Assembly (NCBI GenBank): GCA_025055115.1 | Contig: JANWYJ010000059.1 | Location: 1 to 42,460 of the forward strand | DNA from: Gemmata sp. | Lineage (GTDB): Bacteria; Planctomycetota; Planctomycetia; Gemmatales; Gemmataceae | Length of the DNA: 42,460 nt | Direction: 5' to 3' | Made by a program: the position numbers and the translations under genes | The notes under the pieces: generated by a model | The model's database searches: none | Told to the model about the DNA's origin: nothing | Seen by the model: the letters and a program-made list of their open reading frames with translations, nothing else | Part shown: positions 7,213-15,297 of the stretch, piece after piece | Position numbering within the stretch: the stretch's first letter is position 1 | Layout: the number at the start of each line of letters is the position of its first letter

Positions 7213-9012
7213 ATGATGTGGCGCATTTTTCAATATCGGCCGTGGCGGTCGGCCCGTTTAGCGTGGATGGTCACGCTGGGGGTTCTGCTTGCTGGCGTGC
7301 CGCTGTTTGTTTGTATGCCGCCGTGGAACGATGTCACCCTCCACGACATGGTGGTGCGGAGTATTCTCCGCGGCGGGGTCCTGTATCGTGACATTTTCGA
7401 TACCAACCTGCCCGGCATTGATTGGGCGATGGCCGCCATCCGCGCCACGTGCGGATGGAGTTACGAAGTTCTGCGGATCGCGGATTTGCTGGTTATTGGT
7501 GCTAGCTTGCTCGCATTGAGCGGCTGGATTCGCGCCAGTGGCGGAACAGAGGCCAGCGTCGCGTGGTTTGTGGCGGCCGCGGTGTTGTTTTATCTGTTCA
7601 CGTCGGAATTCAATCATGTTCAACGCGATCCGTGGATGTTCTTACCTGCGGTGGTCGCGGCCCGCGGGCGGCTGTGGCGTTGCCAACGCGGTCTGACGGC
7701 CTCTCCAGCGGCGCGCTGGGGGGGGGCGATCCTGGAAGGTTTCGTTTGGGGCTTAGCGGTGTGGGTGAAACCCCATGCGTTGGTTGTGGCGTTCGCGGTG
7801 TGGTGGGCGTCGGTCGGGCTGCGGCGACGAGTGGAATCACCGCCACGGCTGGCCGGCGAGTTCGTAGCGCTGGTCGGCGGCGGGCTGTTGGCCGGTGGAC
7901 CGGGGGTGGCGTGGCTGATCGCCACCGGGGCGTGGCCGTATTTTCTCGACATTTTCCTGCATTGGAACCCCAGCTACCTGGCTGATTCGGGGCCTTTGGG
8001 GTACCGCTTTGTCACCGTCTTCAACTGCTTTCGCCCGTGGAGTTTACTTCATTTTGCGGCCCTGCCGTTGGCGCTCATGACCCTGGCCGAAGCGGTGGTC
8101 GGGCCGGTGTTGCGGCGGCCGGTCCTGCTGGACTGGAACGATCCACAGCCCGAGTTGCGCCCGGCGCGCGTTTTGCTAGCGGTGTTGTACCTCAGCTGGA
8201 TGTTCCAAGCGGTCTGCATTCAAAAGGCTTTCGACTATGTCCACATCCCGCTGACGTTTCTGGGTATGGCGATCTTGGCGGGGCACCGCTGGTGCTTCGG
8301 TTTCGCTTACTTGGTGTGGTTTCTCGTGGTCGCACTGGTGTTGTTGGCGGCGGATGCTTCGTGCAGGGTCCGGGCCGTCGTCCAAGCGATCAATCCCTCG
8401 AGCAGTTTCGTGAAATTGGAGAAATACCCCCTTTTTGATGGCGAAGTGATGCAACTTTGGCCACGCTGTTGGCGGGAAGGCGGTTCACCGGAACTCCGCG
8501 ACAAAATCGGCCATTACACCGACATTCACTGCGGCACGCGCTGGCAGGAACTCACCGCCGTGGCGGAGTTTCTTCGTACCCTGGAACCACCGCTGGGTCC
8601 GGGCGAATTGAACTGCTGGCACGATAGTACGCATCCGCTCTATCTGCTGCTCGATCTCGAACCCGCGACGCGCTACATGCACTATGGCACCGCCTTCGGC
8701 ATCCGATCGAAGCGGGAGTTGATAGCCGACGCGGTCCGCCACAGTCGGCAACGCTATGTCGTCAGTGATCTGGTACGCGTAACTCTTGATCGTCACGCAC
8801 CTTACGACCCCAACGCCTGGCGTGCGGGCGATCCGTTGCCGGTGTGGTTGCCGCCTTCGGAGCGCGCTAAGTTCCCCTGGAATCAGCCGGTGGTGTTCCG
8901 CTGCGGCCGCTATGTGGTTCATCGCATCGACCCGAGCCGGCCGTTGGGTGTCATTCGTGTTCCGCCGTGGCACGACCTGGACCGTCTCGCCGAGCTTGGA
9001 CCCGACGAATAA
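7213..9012 (+). CDS. Multi-spanning GT-C type glycosyltransferase (GT39-like)
   Basis: A 599-aa polytopic membrane protein resembling the GT39/ArnT-like group, which transfers sugars from polyprenyl-phosphate donors on the outer face of the cytoplasmic membrane. After the first membrane helix (LAWMVTLGVLLAGVPLFVCM) comes an acidic segment typical of GT-C enzymes (WNDVTLHDM, then YRDIFDTNLPGIDW), in the loop that normally carries the catalytic Asp. Many hydrophobic segments follow up to about residue 420. The last 180 residues are soluble and probably extracytoplasmic. The start is uncertain: ATG 7213 is used, but ATG 7216 or GTG 7201 are possible and no strong ribosome site is seen. A run of nine G (7718-7726) lies inside the gene. 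The acceptor is unknown. It converges on the FAH gene with a 33-bp gap. Confidence 0.75.
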   Translation: MMWRIFQYRPWRSARLAWMVTLGVLLAGVPLFVCMPPWNDVTLHDMVVRSILRGGVLYRDIFDTNLPGIDWAMAAIRATCGWSYEVLRIADLLVIGASLLALSGWIRASGGTEASVAWFVAAAVLFYLFTSEFNHVQRDPWMFLPAVVAARGRLWRCQRGLTASPAARWGGAILEGFVWGLAVWVKPHALVVAFAVWWASVGLRRRVESPPRLAGEFVALVGGGLLAGGPGVAWLIATGAWPYFLDIFLHWNPSYLADSGPLGYRFVTVFNCFRPWSLLHFAALPLALMTLAEAVVGPVLRRPVLLDWNDPQPELRPARVLLAVLYLSWMFQAVCIQKAFDYVHIPLTFLGMAILAGHRWCFGFAYLVWFLVVALVLLAADASCRVRAVVQAINPSSSFVKLEKYPLFDGEVMQLWPRCWREGGSPELRDKIGHYTDIHCGTRWQELTAVAEFLRTLEPPLGPGELNCWHDSTHPLYLLLDLEPATRYMHYGTAFGIRSKRELIADAVRHSRQRYVVSDLVRVTLDRHAPYDPNAWRAGDPLPVWLPPSERAKFPWNQPVVFRCGRYVVHRIDPSRPLGVIRVPPWHDLDRLAELGPDE

Positions 9013-9045
9013 CGGGAGAAGGTCATTTCCGCGGCATGGTCGTCT

Positions 9046-9915
9046 TCAGCTTTCCGCGACCACCGGGTTTTTCAATACTCCGATACCGCCGATTTCGACT
9101 TCGACCACATCGCCGGGTTGCAGCAGTACGGGTGGTTTGCGGGCGATCCCTACGCCGGGTGGTGTTCCGGTGAAGATCAGATCACCTGGTTCGAGCGTGA
9201 CTACTTGGGACAGGTACCACAGCAGGTGGGGTACACCGAAGATAAACTCTCGGGTGTTGGAGTTCTGCATGATGGTGCCGTTGAGCCGCAGTTGCACGGG
9301 CAGCTGATGGGGATTGGTCAATTCGTCGCTGGTGACAAGGACCGGGCCGGTGGGGGCGAAGGTATCAAAGGTTTTTCCGATGATCCATTGTTTTTCTTCG
9401 CCGCGGAACTGCCAATCGCGGGCGCTGACATCGTGGCCGCAGGTATAACCGCCGACGTATTGGAAGGCCGTTTCGTTGTTGGGGATGTGCTTACCGGTTT
9501 TGCCGATCACCACCACCAATTCGGCTTCGTAATCGACCTTCTGGGCGACCTTGGGCAGTTGGATCGGCTCGCCGTGAGCGATGAGGGCATTGGGGAACTT
9601 GCCGAACAGCACCGGTTCGGTGGGAATGGCTTTGCCGCCTTCCAGGGCATGATCCCGGTAATTGAGGCCAATGCAGAGGATTTTGCCGGGGTTGGGCACC
9701 GGCGGCAGCAGACGGACGGTATGGGCCGCGTATTTCACCGCATGCGGGCTGTGGGCCAATTGCGCGGCAGCCTGGCGGATCGCCGGCGCGGCGGCCAAGA
9801 GGGCCTTCATGCACGTTGGCAAACCAGGATCGGTCGCGTGGAGATCGATGTAGCCATCTGCGACCGCCAAGGCCGCCCGTGGTCCGTGAGGTGTGAGAAT
9901 CGTGGCGAGTTTCAT
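9046..9915 (-). CDS. Fumarylacetoacetate hydrolase family protein
   Basis: FAH-family enzymes hydrolyse or decarboxylate beta-diketo acids in aromatic catabolism using a divalent metal. The 289-aa length is typical. An N-terminal cap domain (about 1-75) precedes the catalytic core, which starts at KILCIGLNYRDHALEGG. Metal-binding acidic residues are visible in VDYEAELVVVIG (E-x-E) and CGHDVSARDWQ (D). The late family motif DLIFTGTPPGVG is present. The precise substrate cannot be told: these proteins include 2-hydroxyhepta-2,4-diene-1,7-dioate isomerases, acylpyruvases and oxaloacetate decarboxylases. No aromatic-degradation genes lie nearby. The ATG at 9915 has only a weak ribosome site. Confidence 0.9.
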   Translation of the reverse strand: MKLATILTPHGPRAALAVADGYIDLHATDPGLPTCMKALLAAAPAIRQAAAQLAHSPHAVKYAAHTVRLLPPVPNPGKILCIGLNYRDHALEGGKAIPTEPVLFGKFPNALIAHGEPIQLPKVAQKVDYEAELVVVIGKTGKHIPNNETAFQYVGGYTCGHDVSARDWQFRGEEKQWIIGKTFDTFAPTGPVLVTSDELTNPHQLPVQLRLNGTIMQNSNTREFIFGVPHLLWYLSQVVTLEPGDLIFTGTPPGVGIARKPPVLLQPGDVVEVEIGGIGVLKNPVVAES

Positions 9916-10047
9916 AAGTGCTGAACTCCGATAGCGATATCGGAGTATTCAATCAACTACAGGCGGCAAAGGCGAGTGTGTGTCGGGTCTGTGGGAACGG
10001 CTGCCAGCGACGGAATCAGCGACCACGGTTGGACAGATCGCCCCGTT

Positions 10048-10105
10048 AAAGGTGACGGAATCATACAACTGGGAACAAAGGTGACGGAATCATAAAACTG
10101 GGAAC
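10048..10105. repeat. Tandem direct repeat, 2 x 29 bp
   Basis: Adjacent copies at 10048-10076 and 10077-10105 differ at one base. They contain GGTGACGGAATCAT. They lie upstream of the FAH gene and downstream of the S41-like gene. Confidence 0.92.
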
Positions 10106-10220
10106 AGCCGTCAGCGAAAGCATCGGCGACCACCAAAGCCATCGCGGGGCATCTGGAGAATGAATATCATGCGGTCGCCAGCGAAAGAATTGGCGACTAC
10201 GGCCCCAACCCCACCGCGTC

Positions 10221-10269
10221 GCGACCAGCCAGGGCGGGGCTGCTTCGCCGCGACCAGCCAGGGCGGGGC
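10221..10269. repeat. Direct repeat, 2 x 20 bp
   Basis: Identical copies of GCGACCAGCCAGGGCGGGGC lie at 10221-10240 and 10250-10269 (period 29). Confidence 0.92.
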
Positions 10270-10438
10270 GGCATGGCTCACGCACCGCTAGGGCCCGGCA
10301 GCGGTCCGGTATGCCGAAACTTCACGAATCTATGCCAAACCGGGTCATGGCACGCACCGCCCGGGTCCGGCAACGGCTCGGTGTGCCCGACGGCATGCCC
10401 CGGATGATGGCTGCGGTTTTTCTCTCAGCGTGAAGGTC

Positions 10439-12076
10439 TCATCGTTTCTCATCCAACAGTTGGCGCAGATAATCGAGGGCCTGGAGGCGGAAGGGGTCTC
10501 GGGCTGGGTCATCGAAATCCAGGGCCTCGTTGCTGTCCGAAGGGCGGAGGGCATGAAGTTCCGCCCACTCTCGCAGTTGCAAGGATTTGTCTTTGGTGAC
10601 GGGAACCTCAAGGCCTTCGTCGGGCTTCAAACCCCACGGGTCGAGGGGGCCGCTATCGGGCTTGCGCTGCCGCGGTTGACCGTTGGGGCGGAACGATTCT
10701 CCGGTCGTCACTTTGAACTGCAACCCGCCGAAGCCACCGTCCACAAGGTTCTGAATCCACGCCCGGCCTACGCTTCGCTGCCCCATCAGCACGCAGCGGT
10801 TGTTATCGCGCAGCGCCGCGGCGATCAGTTCGCCCCCGCCGGTAGTCTCCTGACCGATCAGCACGACCAGTGGATAGGTGGTGTAGCGCGTCAGGTTGGG
10901 GAAGTTGTTGCGAATCTCGGGTTGATTGCCGGCGCGGTGGGGGTTGCGGTACTTCATCTGAGCGATGAGGGCATCGGCCGGTAAGAACATTCCGGCGATC
11001 CGCACGCCGGGATCGACATATCCGCCGGGGCACCAGCGTAAATCGAGGATCAGGGCCCGGCAGCCGCGGCGGTCTAAGTCGGCGAGCATTTCGGCCACTT
11101 TGACATCCAAATTCGCTTCAATCGCCCCCAGCCGCAGATAGCCGATTTTGTACTGACGATCGAGCATGCAATCCCATTTCTCGTCGCTGGTGCGCATGAC
11201 ACCAAAGGCACTGGCGGGCGTGTACGGCTGGCCGCGGATCGCGACAGAAAAGGCGGGCTGGTTGCCGCGGCGAATGGTCAAAGTTCGATCGGGCGGGATG
11301 ATGACTCCGGTTTGGGGGTCGAACCGCTGGGGCGGGAAGGCGAATTGGGCAAACAGTTGGTGGACGTTGTGGCCGGTCAGTTCCTGGCCGTTGAAATGGG
11401 TGATGATATCACCTGGGCGGAGTCCAGCTTTCTGGGCAGGGCTTTCAGGAATCACGCGTGTGATCCGCCACGGCACACCGGTTGGTGGGGGAATGTGCTC
11501 GGCCCGTCGTGGTGGATCGAGCCAGCCGGTCGGTGGGTACATCCCCAGAGCCGTTTGGTATTCCACGCGGTAAAGAATCCACGCTTTTCCGCTGACCCCT
11601 TCCAATTCGATACCGATGCCGAAATCCATGTCGATGGACGCGAACGTATTGGTCCGCGGACTGACCAATTGACAGGCCGGATCGGTGGCGAAACGGAAGC
11701 CGTTGATCGCTGCGTAGAGAGCACGCGGCCCTGTCAACGCCGGTCGATCGGCCAATTGGATGAGGATTTCGGCCAAAGCCTCGGTGAGTTGGTTGGGGTT
11801 ACGGGCTTGGTCGATAGCACGCAACGCTTGTTCTGGTATCTCGTCGCGGCATTCGTCGTACAATCCGCGAGCGGCAGCTTTGATCAAATCCCTCACTTCT
11901 ACCGGTCGTACGTAGTTGGCCGCGACTTGATCCGCCACATGATACACGATGCGGGCGAAGTCATGAGCTTTCCACTGTTCGGCGCGGGGAAGCTTCGGAG
12001 TTGGGGGCGGCTCGGGGGCCGGAACTGGAGCCGCAACCGAGACAACCACTAACCCCACCGCAGTGATACCCACCAT
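10439..12076 (-). CDS. S41-family (C-terminal processing peptidase-like) protein, probably non-catalytic
   Basis: A 545-aa exported or membrane-anchored protein: the N-terminus MVGITAVGLVVVSVAAPVPA is a signal peptide or anchor. It has a helical part (about 35-115), a PDZ domain (about 205-290, with RVIPESPAQKAGLRPGDIIT) and an S41 core (about 320-500, with RALILDLRWCPGG). In active Ctp enzymes the nucleophile Ser lies in a TASASE-type segment and the Lys in TFGKG. Here the matching segments read ETTGGGE and SVGRA, so the usual Ser is absent and Lys is replaced by Arg. The protein is therefore probably a scaffold or sensor, unless a Thr substitutes. The start at 12076 is fixed by GGAGGAG just before the ATG; an upstream in-frame ATG at 12157 has no such site. 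It stands alone. Confidence 0.82.
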   Translation of the reverse strand: MVGITAVGLVVVSVAAPVPAPEPPPTPKLPRAEQWKAHDFARIVYHVADQVAANYVRPVEVRDLIKAAARGLYDECRDEIPEQALRAIDQARNPNQLTEALAEILIQLADRPALTGPRALYAAINGFRFATDPACQLVSPRTNTFASIDMDFGIGIELEGVSGKAWILYRVEYQTALGMYPPTGWLDPPRRAEHIPPPTGVPWRITRVIPESPAQKAGLRPGDIITHFNGQELTGHNVHQLFAQFAFPPQRFDPQTGVIIPPDRTLTIRRGNQPAFSVAIRGQPYTPASAFGVMRTSDEKWDCMLDRQYKIGYLRLGAIEANLDVKVAEMLADLDRRGCRALILDLRWCPGGYVDPGVRIAGMFLPADALIAQMKYRNPHRAGNQPEIRNNFPNLTRYTTYPLVVLIGQETTGGGELIAAALRDNNRCVLMGQRSVGRAWIQNLVDGGFGGLQFKVTTGESFRPNGQPRQRKPDSGPLDPWGLKPDEGLEVPVTKDKSLQLREWAELHALRPSDSNEALDFDDPARDPFRLQALDYLRQLLDEKR

Positions 12077-12280
12077 AACTCCTCCGCCTGACCCCGACTC
12101 ATCCGGTACGGCCCATGATCGGATGATAACCGCTGGGGAAAGAAACGTAACCCCCATTTGTACTATTGCATCGAGCTGAAGTCATCGCGTGGACGCCTGC
12201 GTCCGGCGGGAAGGAACGTAGCCCCAAAATTGTCCCCTTGTGGGGTTGGTGCTGTTCGGTCCGCCGCATCAGCCGCTCCC

Positions 12281-12403
12281 GTCAGAAGCGTACCGCCCCC
12301 GATTGTCCCAATGCAATTGTCCTAATGCAGGGAGCGACCTACCGGGACATCTCATGCGACAGCTGCGACCACGGCGTCAAAAGCGTACCGTCCCCGATTG
12401 TCC
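12281..12403. repeat. Spaced direct repeat, 2 x 28 bp
   Basis: Copies at 12281-12308 and 12376-12403 differ at two bases and are 95 bp apart. The shared core includes AAGCGTACCG and CCCCGATTGTCC. Confidence 0.88.
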
Positions 12404-12460
12404 GATTGGGGGGGGCTGCCAGCGCCACACGAAGGAGATGGTGAGTTATGAAGCGGCCGC

Positions 12461-12499
12461 AAAAACACTCTGGCTCTCGGTTCATTCACCGAGAGCCAG
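12461..12499 (-). terminator. Rho-independent terminator
   Basis: An 11-bp perfect stem (CTGGCTCTCGG at 12470-12480 with CCGAGAGCCAG at 12489-12499) has an 8-nt loop. On the minus strand it is followed by a run of five T (12465-12461). It lies about 100 bp after the stop codon of the leftward secreted-protein gene and fits its terminator well. Confidence 0.65.
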
Positions 12500-12600
12500 G
12501 TGGAATTGCCGGTTCGGCCAACTGGGAGCGACGCCGGGGGTGATTCGCCGCAAAGTCCTGTCAATGAAGACGTTGCATCACTGACTGACTGTATGCGACC

Positions 12601-13596
12601 TCAGCGGCAGCAGCGACCGCGGAAAAGACCGCCGCGTGCCGAGCCGCACCCGCCGCTCATCCCGCAGGGGTCGCAAGGAGTGTAGCAGGGGCTGCACACG
12701 ACAACCGGAGCCGGCGTGCAAACCGCCACCTTCACAACCTTCTCCACCTGGGTGGGTTTGTACACGTCGCGGGTGCCCGTCTTTTCGACTTTCTTGTAGT
12801 GGACCACGTCCACTTCCTTTTCGACATCGACCAAATAACCCACTTTGCGCGTGCCTGTTTTTTCTACCGGGACGCATTTCATCACTTCGACTTCCTTTTC
12901 CGTGTGGACCATCTCATAGGTGGTCACGGGGCGTTTTTCCTTGGTTTCGACACGCTCGTAGGTGGTCACGTCCACTTCCACTTCACGGGTGACCATTTGC
13001 CGCTGCATCACAGTCTTGGTGACGACTTGCGGGCACGGTGGCGGACAGGGGTGGCAGTCGCTCTCACAGCCCCTCTTCTTGCCACACAGCCGGGCGAAAA
13101 AGCCACCGCGGGACTCACAGGAGGGATGGACAACATAGCTGACCGTGACCGGCACGCACACATATTCGCAGATGGTCCGCTTTTGCTTGGTGACGACCGG
13201 CTTGAAGCTCACCAGGGTCACTTCTTTTTCTTCGGTCTTGGCTTTCCATTCGCAGACCTTGACCTTCTCCTTGGCCTTCACGTATTCGTGAGCCGTGTAC
13301 TTGTACTGTTCATCCTTGTAGGCCATTTCCTTGACTTTTACTTTCTCTTTTTTCTTTTCCGGCTCGTACACGAAGTACTTGTACTCCTCGGTGGTTTTGA
13401 CCCATTCGGTGACCATGACCTTGCGGTCTTCGTAGGTCACAGTGGCGCAGGGTGTGCCGCAGGGGCCGGCGTAGGCGGTCATGCCGCAGGGAGAACCGCA
13501 GTCCGATTGGCGCTTGCCGCCGAAGCCATAGGCGCTGGCCGAGGTCAGCCCCATCACGGCCGCAAGCGCGACCACACTCAGAAGTCGCAGTTTCAT
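12601..13596 (-). CDS. Secreted Cys-rich protein with Val/Lys/Glu repeats
   Basis: A 331-aa exported protein: the signal peptide MKLRLLSVVALAAVMGLTSASA is textbook. A Cys/Gly/Pro-rich segment follows (about 33-50). The body consists of imperfect beta-strand repeats rich in V, T, K, E and Y, such as MVTEWVKTTEEYKYFVYEPE, MVTREVEVDVTTYERVETKE and twice KTGTR with the related VEKEVDVV/VEKVVKVA. A Cys-rich middle (CESDCHPCPPPCP) and a Cys-rich tail (CSPCYTPCDPCG...GRCCR) flank the repeats. The layout resembles the YTV-type repeat proteins of planctomycetes, which may contribute to the cell surface; I cannot confirm the family. GGAGG seven bases before the ATG supports the start. The gene has its own terminator and is probably monocistronic. 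Confidence 0.85.
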   Translation of the reverse strand: MKLRLLSVVALAAVMGLTSASAYGFGGKRQSDCGSPCGMTAYAGPCGTPCATVTYEDRKVMVTEWVKTTEEYKYFVYEPEKKKEKVKVKEMAYKDEQYKYTAHEYVKAKEKVKVCEWKAKTEEKEVTLVSFKPVVTKQKRTICEYVCVPVTVSYVVHPSCESRGGFFARLCGKKRGCESDCHPCPPPCPQVVTKTVMQRQMVTREVEVDVTTYERVETKEKRPVTTYEMVHTEKEVEVMKCVPVEKTGTRKVGYLVDVEKEVDVVHYKKVEKTGTRDVYKPTQVEKVVKVAVCTPAPVVVCSPCYTPCDPCGMSGGCGSARGGLFRGRCCR

Positions 13597-13922
13597 CCGA
13601 AGCCTCCGCTAACGGGAATGGTGAGAGGGCTGTTCCGCTACGTCCCTTCAGCGTTGGGCCCGACGTTCAGTCCCCGCAATCTGGGAAGGGGCAGCGTGAC
13701 TTACTCAATCGCTCCCAAATTGCGCGACGTGAGAAAAATTACAAAACTCCCCATTGTTAGGCAACGCAAACTGCACATTCTGGGTAATTTTTTCTGATTC
13801 CCCAGGTCCGCCGACAAGGGATCGTCGTTCCGGATGGTGGCACATTCCGGCCTAACTCGGTAGGATCATTCCCCAGATGTGGTGAATCAATCTGTTTCTC
13901 ACCGTGGGCGTCAGGAGTTGCC
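13597..13922. other. Divergent promoter region
   Basis: This 326-bp gap lies between the divergent secreted-protein and DUF1080 genes. The part near 13720-13800 is AT-richer and probably holds the promoters, but no pair of -35/-10 elements stands out. I see no gene. Confidence 0.45.
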
Positions 13923-14672
13923 ATGCAAACAGCGTACCTTGTGCGACAATTTTCGGGAATTGTCACCGCTTTGGCCGTCGGGGTTATCACCATTGCGCCG
14001 ACTGGAAAAGCCCAACAATCCGATACTGAGGGATGGATTCCTCTGTTCAACGGCAAGGATTTCACGGGTTGGAAAATTCCCGACCCACCCAGCGGGAATT
14101 TCAAAAGTGTCAAATATGTGAAAAACAGCGATGGGAAAGTCACCGCCTTTGTGGGTGTGACCAAAAAAGATGACCAAGAAATTACGCTTTGGCAGATCAA
14201 AGAGGGCATGATTGTCGGTGGTGGCCCGGCCAGTCACATTTTCACCGAGATTGAAGCCGACAATTTCCATTACCGCGTCGAAGCCAAAATCAACGATAAG
14301 GGCAACAGTGGGCAGTATTTCCGCACCGCGTTTGGCCCGGGGTTCCCGAAAGGCTACGAAGCCCAAATCAACGCGACGCACACCGATCAAATTCGCACGG
14401 GCAGTTTGTACCCGTCGTTTGGCAAATTGAGTGAGGACGATCGCAAAAAGATTCTCGTTCTCAAGGAGGCCCCCCATAAGCCGGATGAGTTCTTCGTTCA
14501 GGAAGTGATTGCCAACGGCAACCACATCCAAATATTCGTCAATGGCAAAAAAACGGTCGATTTTGTCGATACCAATAACACCTACACAAAAGGCCACTTT
14601 GCCTTGCAGGGTCATGATCCCGGCAGTGTGATGACCTTCAAACGGGTGGAATACAAACCAATTCGGAAGTAA
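13923..14672 (+). CDS. DUF1080 (3-keto-disaccharide hydrolase-like) secreted protein
   Basis: DUF1080 domains have a concanavalin-like beta-sandwich and are very common in planctomycetes; some members hydrolyse 3-keto-glycosides. The 249-aa protein has an N-terminal export signal (hydrophobic GIVTALAVGVITIAP). The domain then opens with the typical WIPLFNGKDFTGWK (about 39-52). Further family landmarks are WQIKEGMIVGGG, the YRVEAKINDKGNSGQYFR strand region, and a final strand pair with GHFALQGHDPGS. AGGAG lies just before the ATG at 13923. The gene stands alone and converges on the cyclase gene. The substrate cannot be told from the sequence. Confidence 0.9.
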   Translation: MQTAYLVRQFSGIVTALAVGVITIAPTGKAQQSDTEGWIPLFNGKDFTGWKIPDPPSGNFKSVKYVKNSDGKVTAFVGVTKKDDQEITLWQIKEGMIVGGGPASHIFTEIEADNFHYRVEAKINDKGNSGQYFRTAFGPGFPKGYEAQINATHTDQIRTGSLYPSFGKLSEDDRKKILVLKEAPHKPDEFFVQEVIANGNHIQIFVNGKKTVDFVDTNNTYTKGHFALQGHDPGSVMTFKRVEYKPIRK

Positions 14673-14769
14673 CCCCACTCCCCGTCCCTCCGCTTGCGGG
14701 CCTGAGGTGCCGGAGCGGATGATCCAGGTTCCTTGGTAGTTGCCCAGGAGGTGGCTGACCGTTTTTGTG

Positions 14770-14827
14770 CAGAACTGGCCGTTTTTCCACAGAACTGGCC
14801 GTTTTTGCCGCAGAACTGGCCGTTTTT
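14770..14827. repeat. Tandem repeat, 3 copies of a 17-bp unit
   Basis: CAGAACTGGCCGTTTTT occurs at 14770-14786, 14790-14806 and 14811-14827. Spacers are 3-4 bp. A related GACCGTTTTTGTG precedes the first copy. Each unit ends in a T-run on the + strand. Confidence 0.93.
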
Positions 14828-14859
14828 GCGCAGAGGGCCTAGGTACTTCGGGTTCGTCA

Positions 14860-14896
14860 CTTCCCCCGGTGGTTGACCGCAAGAAGCCGGGGGGAG
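14860..14896. terminator. GC hairpin between convergent genes
   Basis: CTTCCCCCGG (14860-14869) can pair with CCGGGGGGAG (14887-14896), with one G-T pair and a 17-nt loop. There is no T-run, so this is a weak terminator call. Confidence 0.28.
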
Positions 14897-15095
14897 CTGG
14901 TGGTCGTGCGGATAACCGGGTGGTGGGATTGTATTGAGGCGGGAAACCTTGCTGGGGCGCGGAGCGTGTTGACATCGATCGCCGATGGTTCGAGCATTTC
15001 CAACGGATTGTCGCGGCATTATGCACCGCCAAGGCCCCCCCCGATGACATCATGAGTCGCCAAGACTGTCGCCAAGACCACAAATGGCGCTGACC

Positions 15096-15203
15096 GCTCT
15101 CATCGACACGCGACGCATTCCCGGAAAAGGCCGGGCCGGTCTCGACACGCCGGAAGACCGTCCCAACGAAGCTCTCATCGACACGCGACGCATTCCCAGA
15201 AAA
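15096..15203. repeat. Spaced direct repeat, 2 x 33 bp
   Basis: Copies at 15096-15128 and 15171-15203 differ at one base (period 75). They share TCATCGACACGCGACGCATT. Confidence 0.92.
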
Positions 15204-15224
15204 CGCCATCGTCGTGCCTATTTT

Positions 15225-15260
15225 TGCACGTCTCCGATTTTTGTGCACGTCTCCGATTTT
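15225..15260. repeat. Tandem direct repeat, 2 x 17 bp
   Basis: Identical TGCACGTCTCCGATTTT copies lie at 15225-15241 and 15244-15260 (period 19), just downstream of the leftward cyclase gene. Confidence 0.92.
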
Positions 15261-15297
15261 GGCGGGCGAAGGGTTTCCGCGTCGGGGTGTGAGGGGG

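Larger units (their letters stand above)
9916..10438. other. Intergenic spacer full of decaying direct repeats
   Basis: This 523-bp gap has no supported gene. It contains a 29-bp tandem repeat (10048-10105) and a 20-bp pair (10221-10269). Dispersed variants of a CAGCGA...GCGAC block recur near 10004, 10110 and 10178. Two diverged copies of a roughly 40-bp block begin near 10279 and 10351. Confidence 0.65.
12077..12600. other. Intergenic spacer
   Basis: This 524-bp gap contains a 28-bp direct repeat (12281-12403) and the terminator of the neighbouring secreted-protein gene (12461-12499). A 31-codon reading frame at 12448 with a fair ribosome site is mentioned among the rejected items. Confidence 0.6.
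14673..15297. other. Long intergenic spacer with three repeat families
   Basis: This 625-bp gap lies between convergent genes. It holds tandem copies of a 17-bp unit (14770-14827), a GC hairpin (14860-14896), a 33-bp pair (15096-15203) and a 17-bp pair (15225-15260). No reading frame here shows a ribosome site or family signature. Confidence 0.65.

Noticed and set aside
12448-12543. 31-codon frame with AAGGAG ten bases before its ATG
   Set aside because: It overlaps the terminator hairpin at 12470-12499 and has no recognisable product; the ribosome site may be chance.
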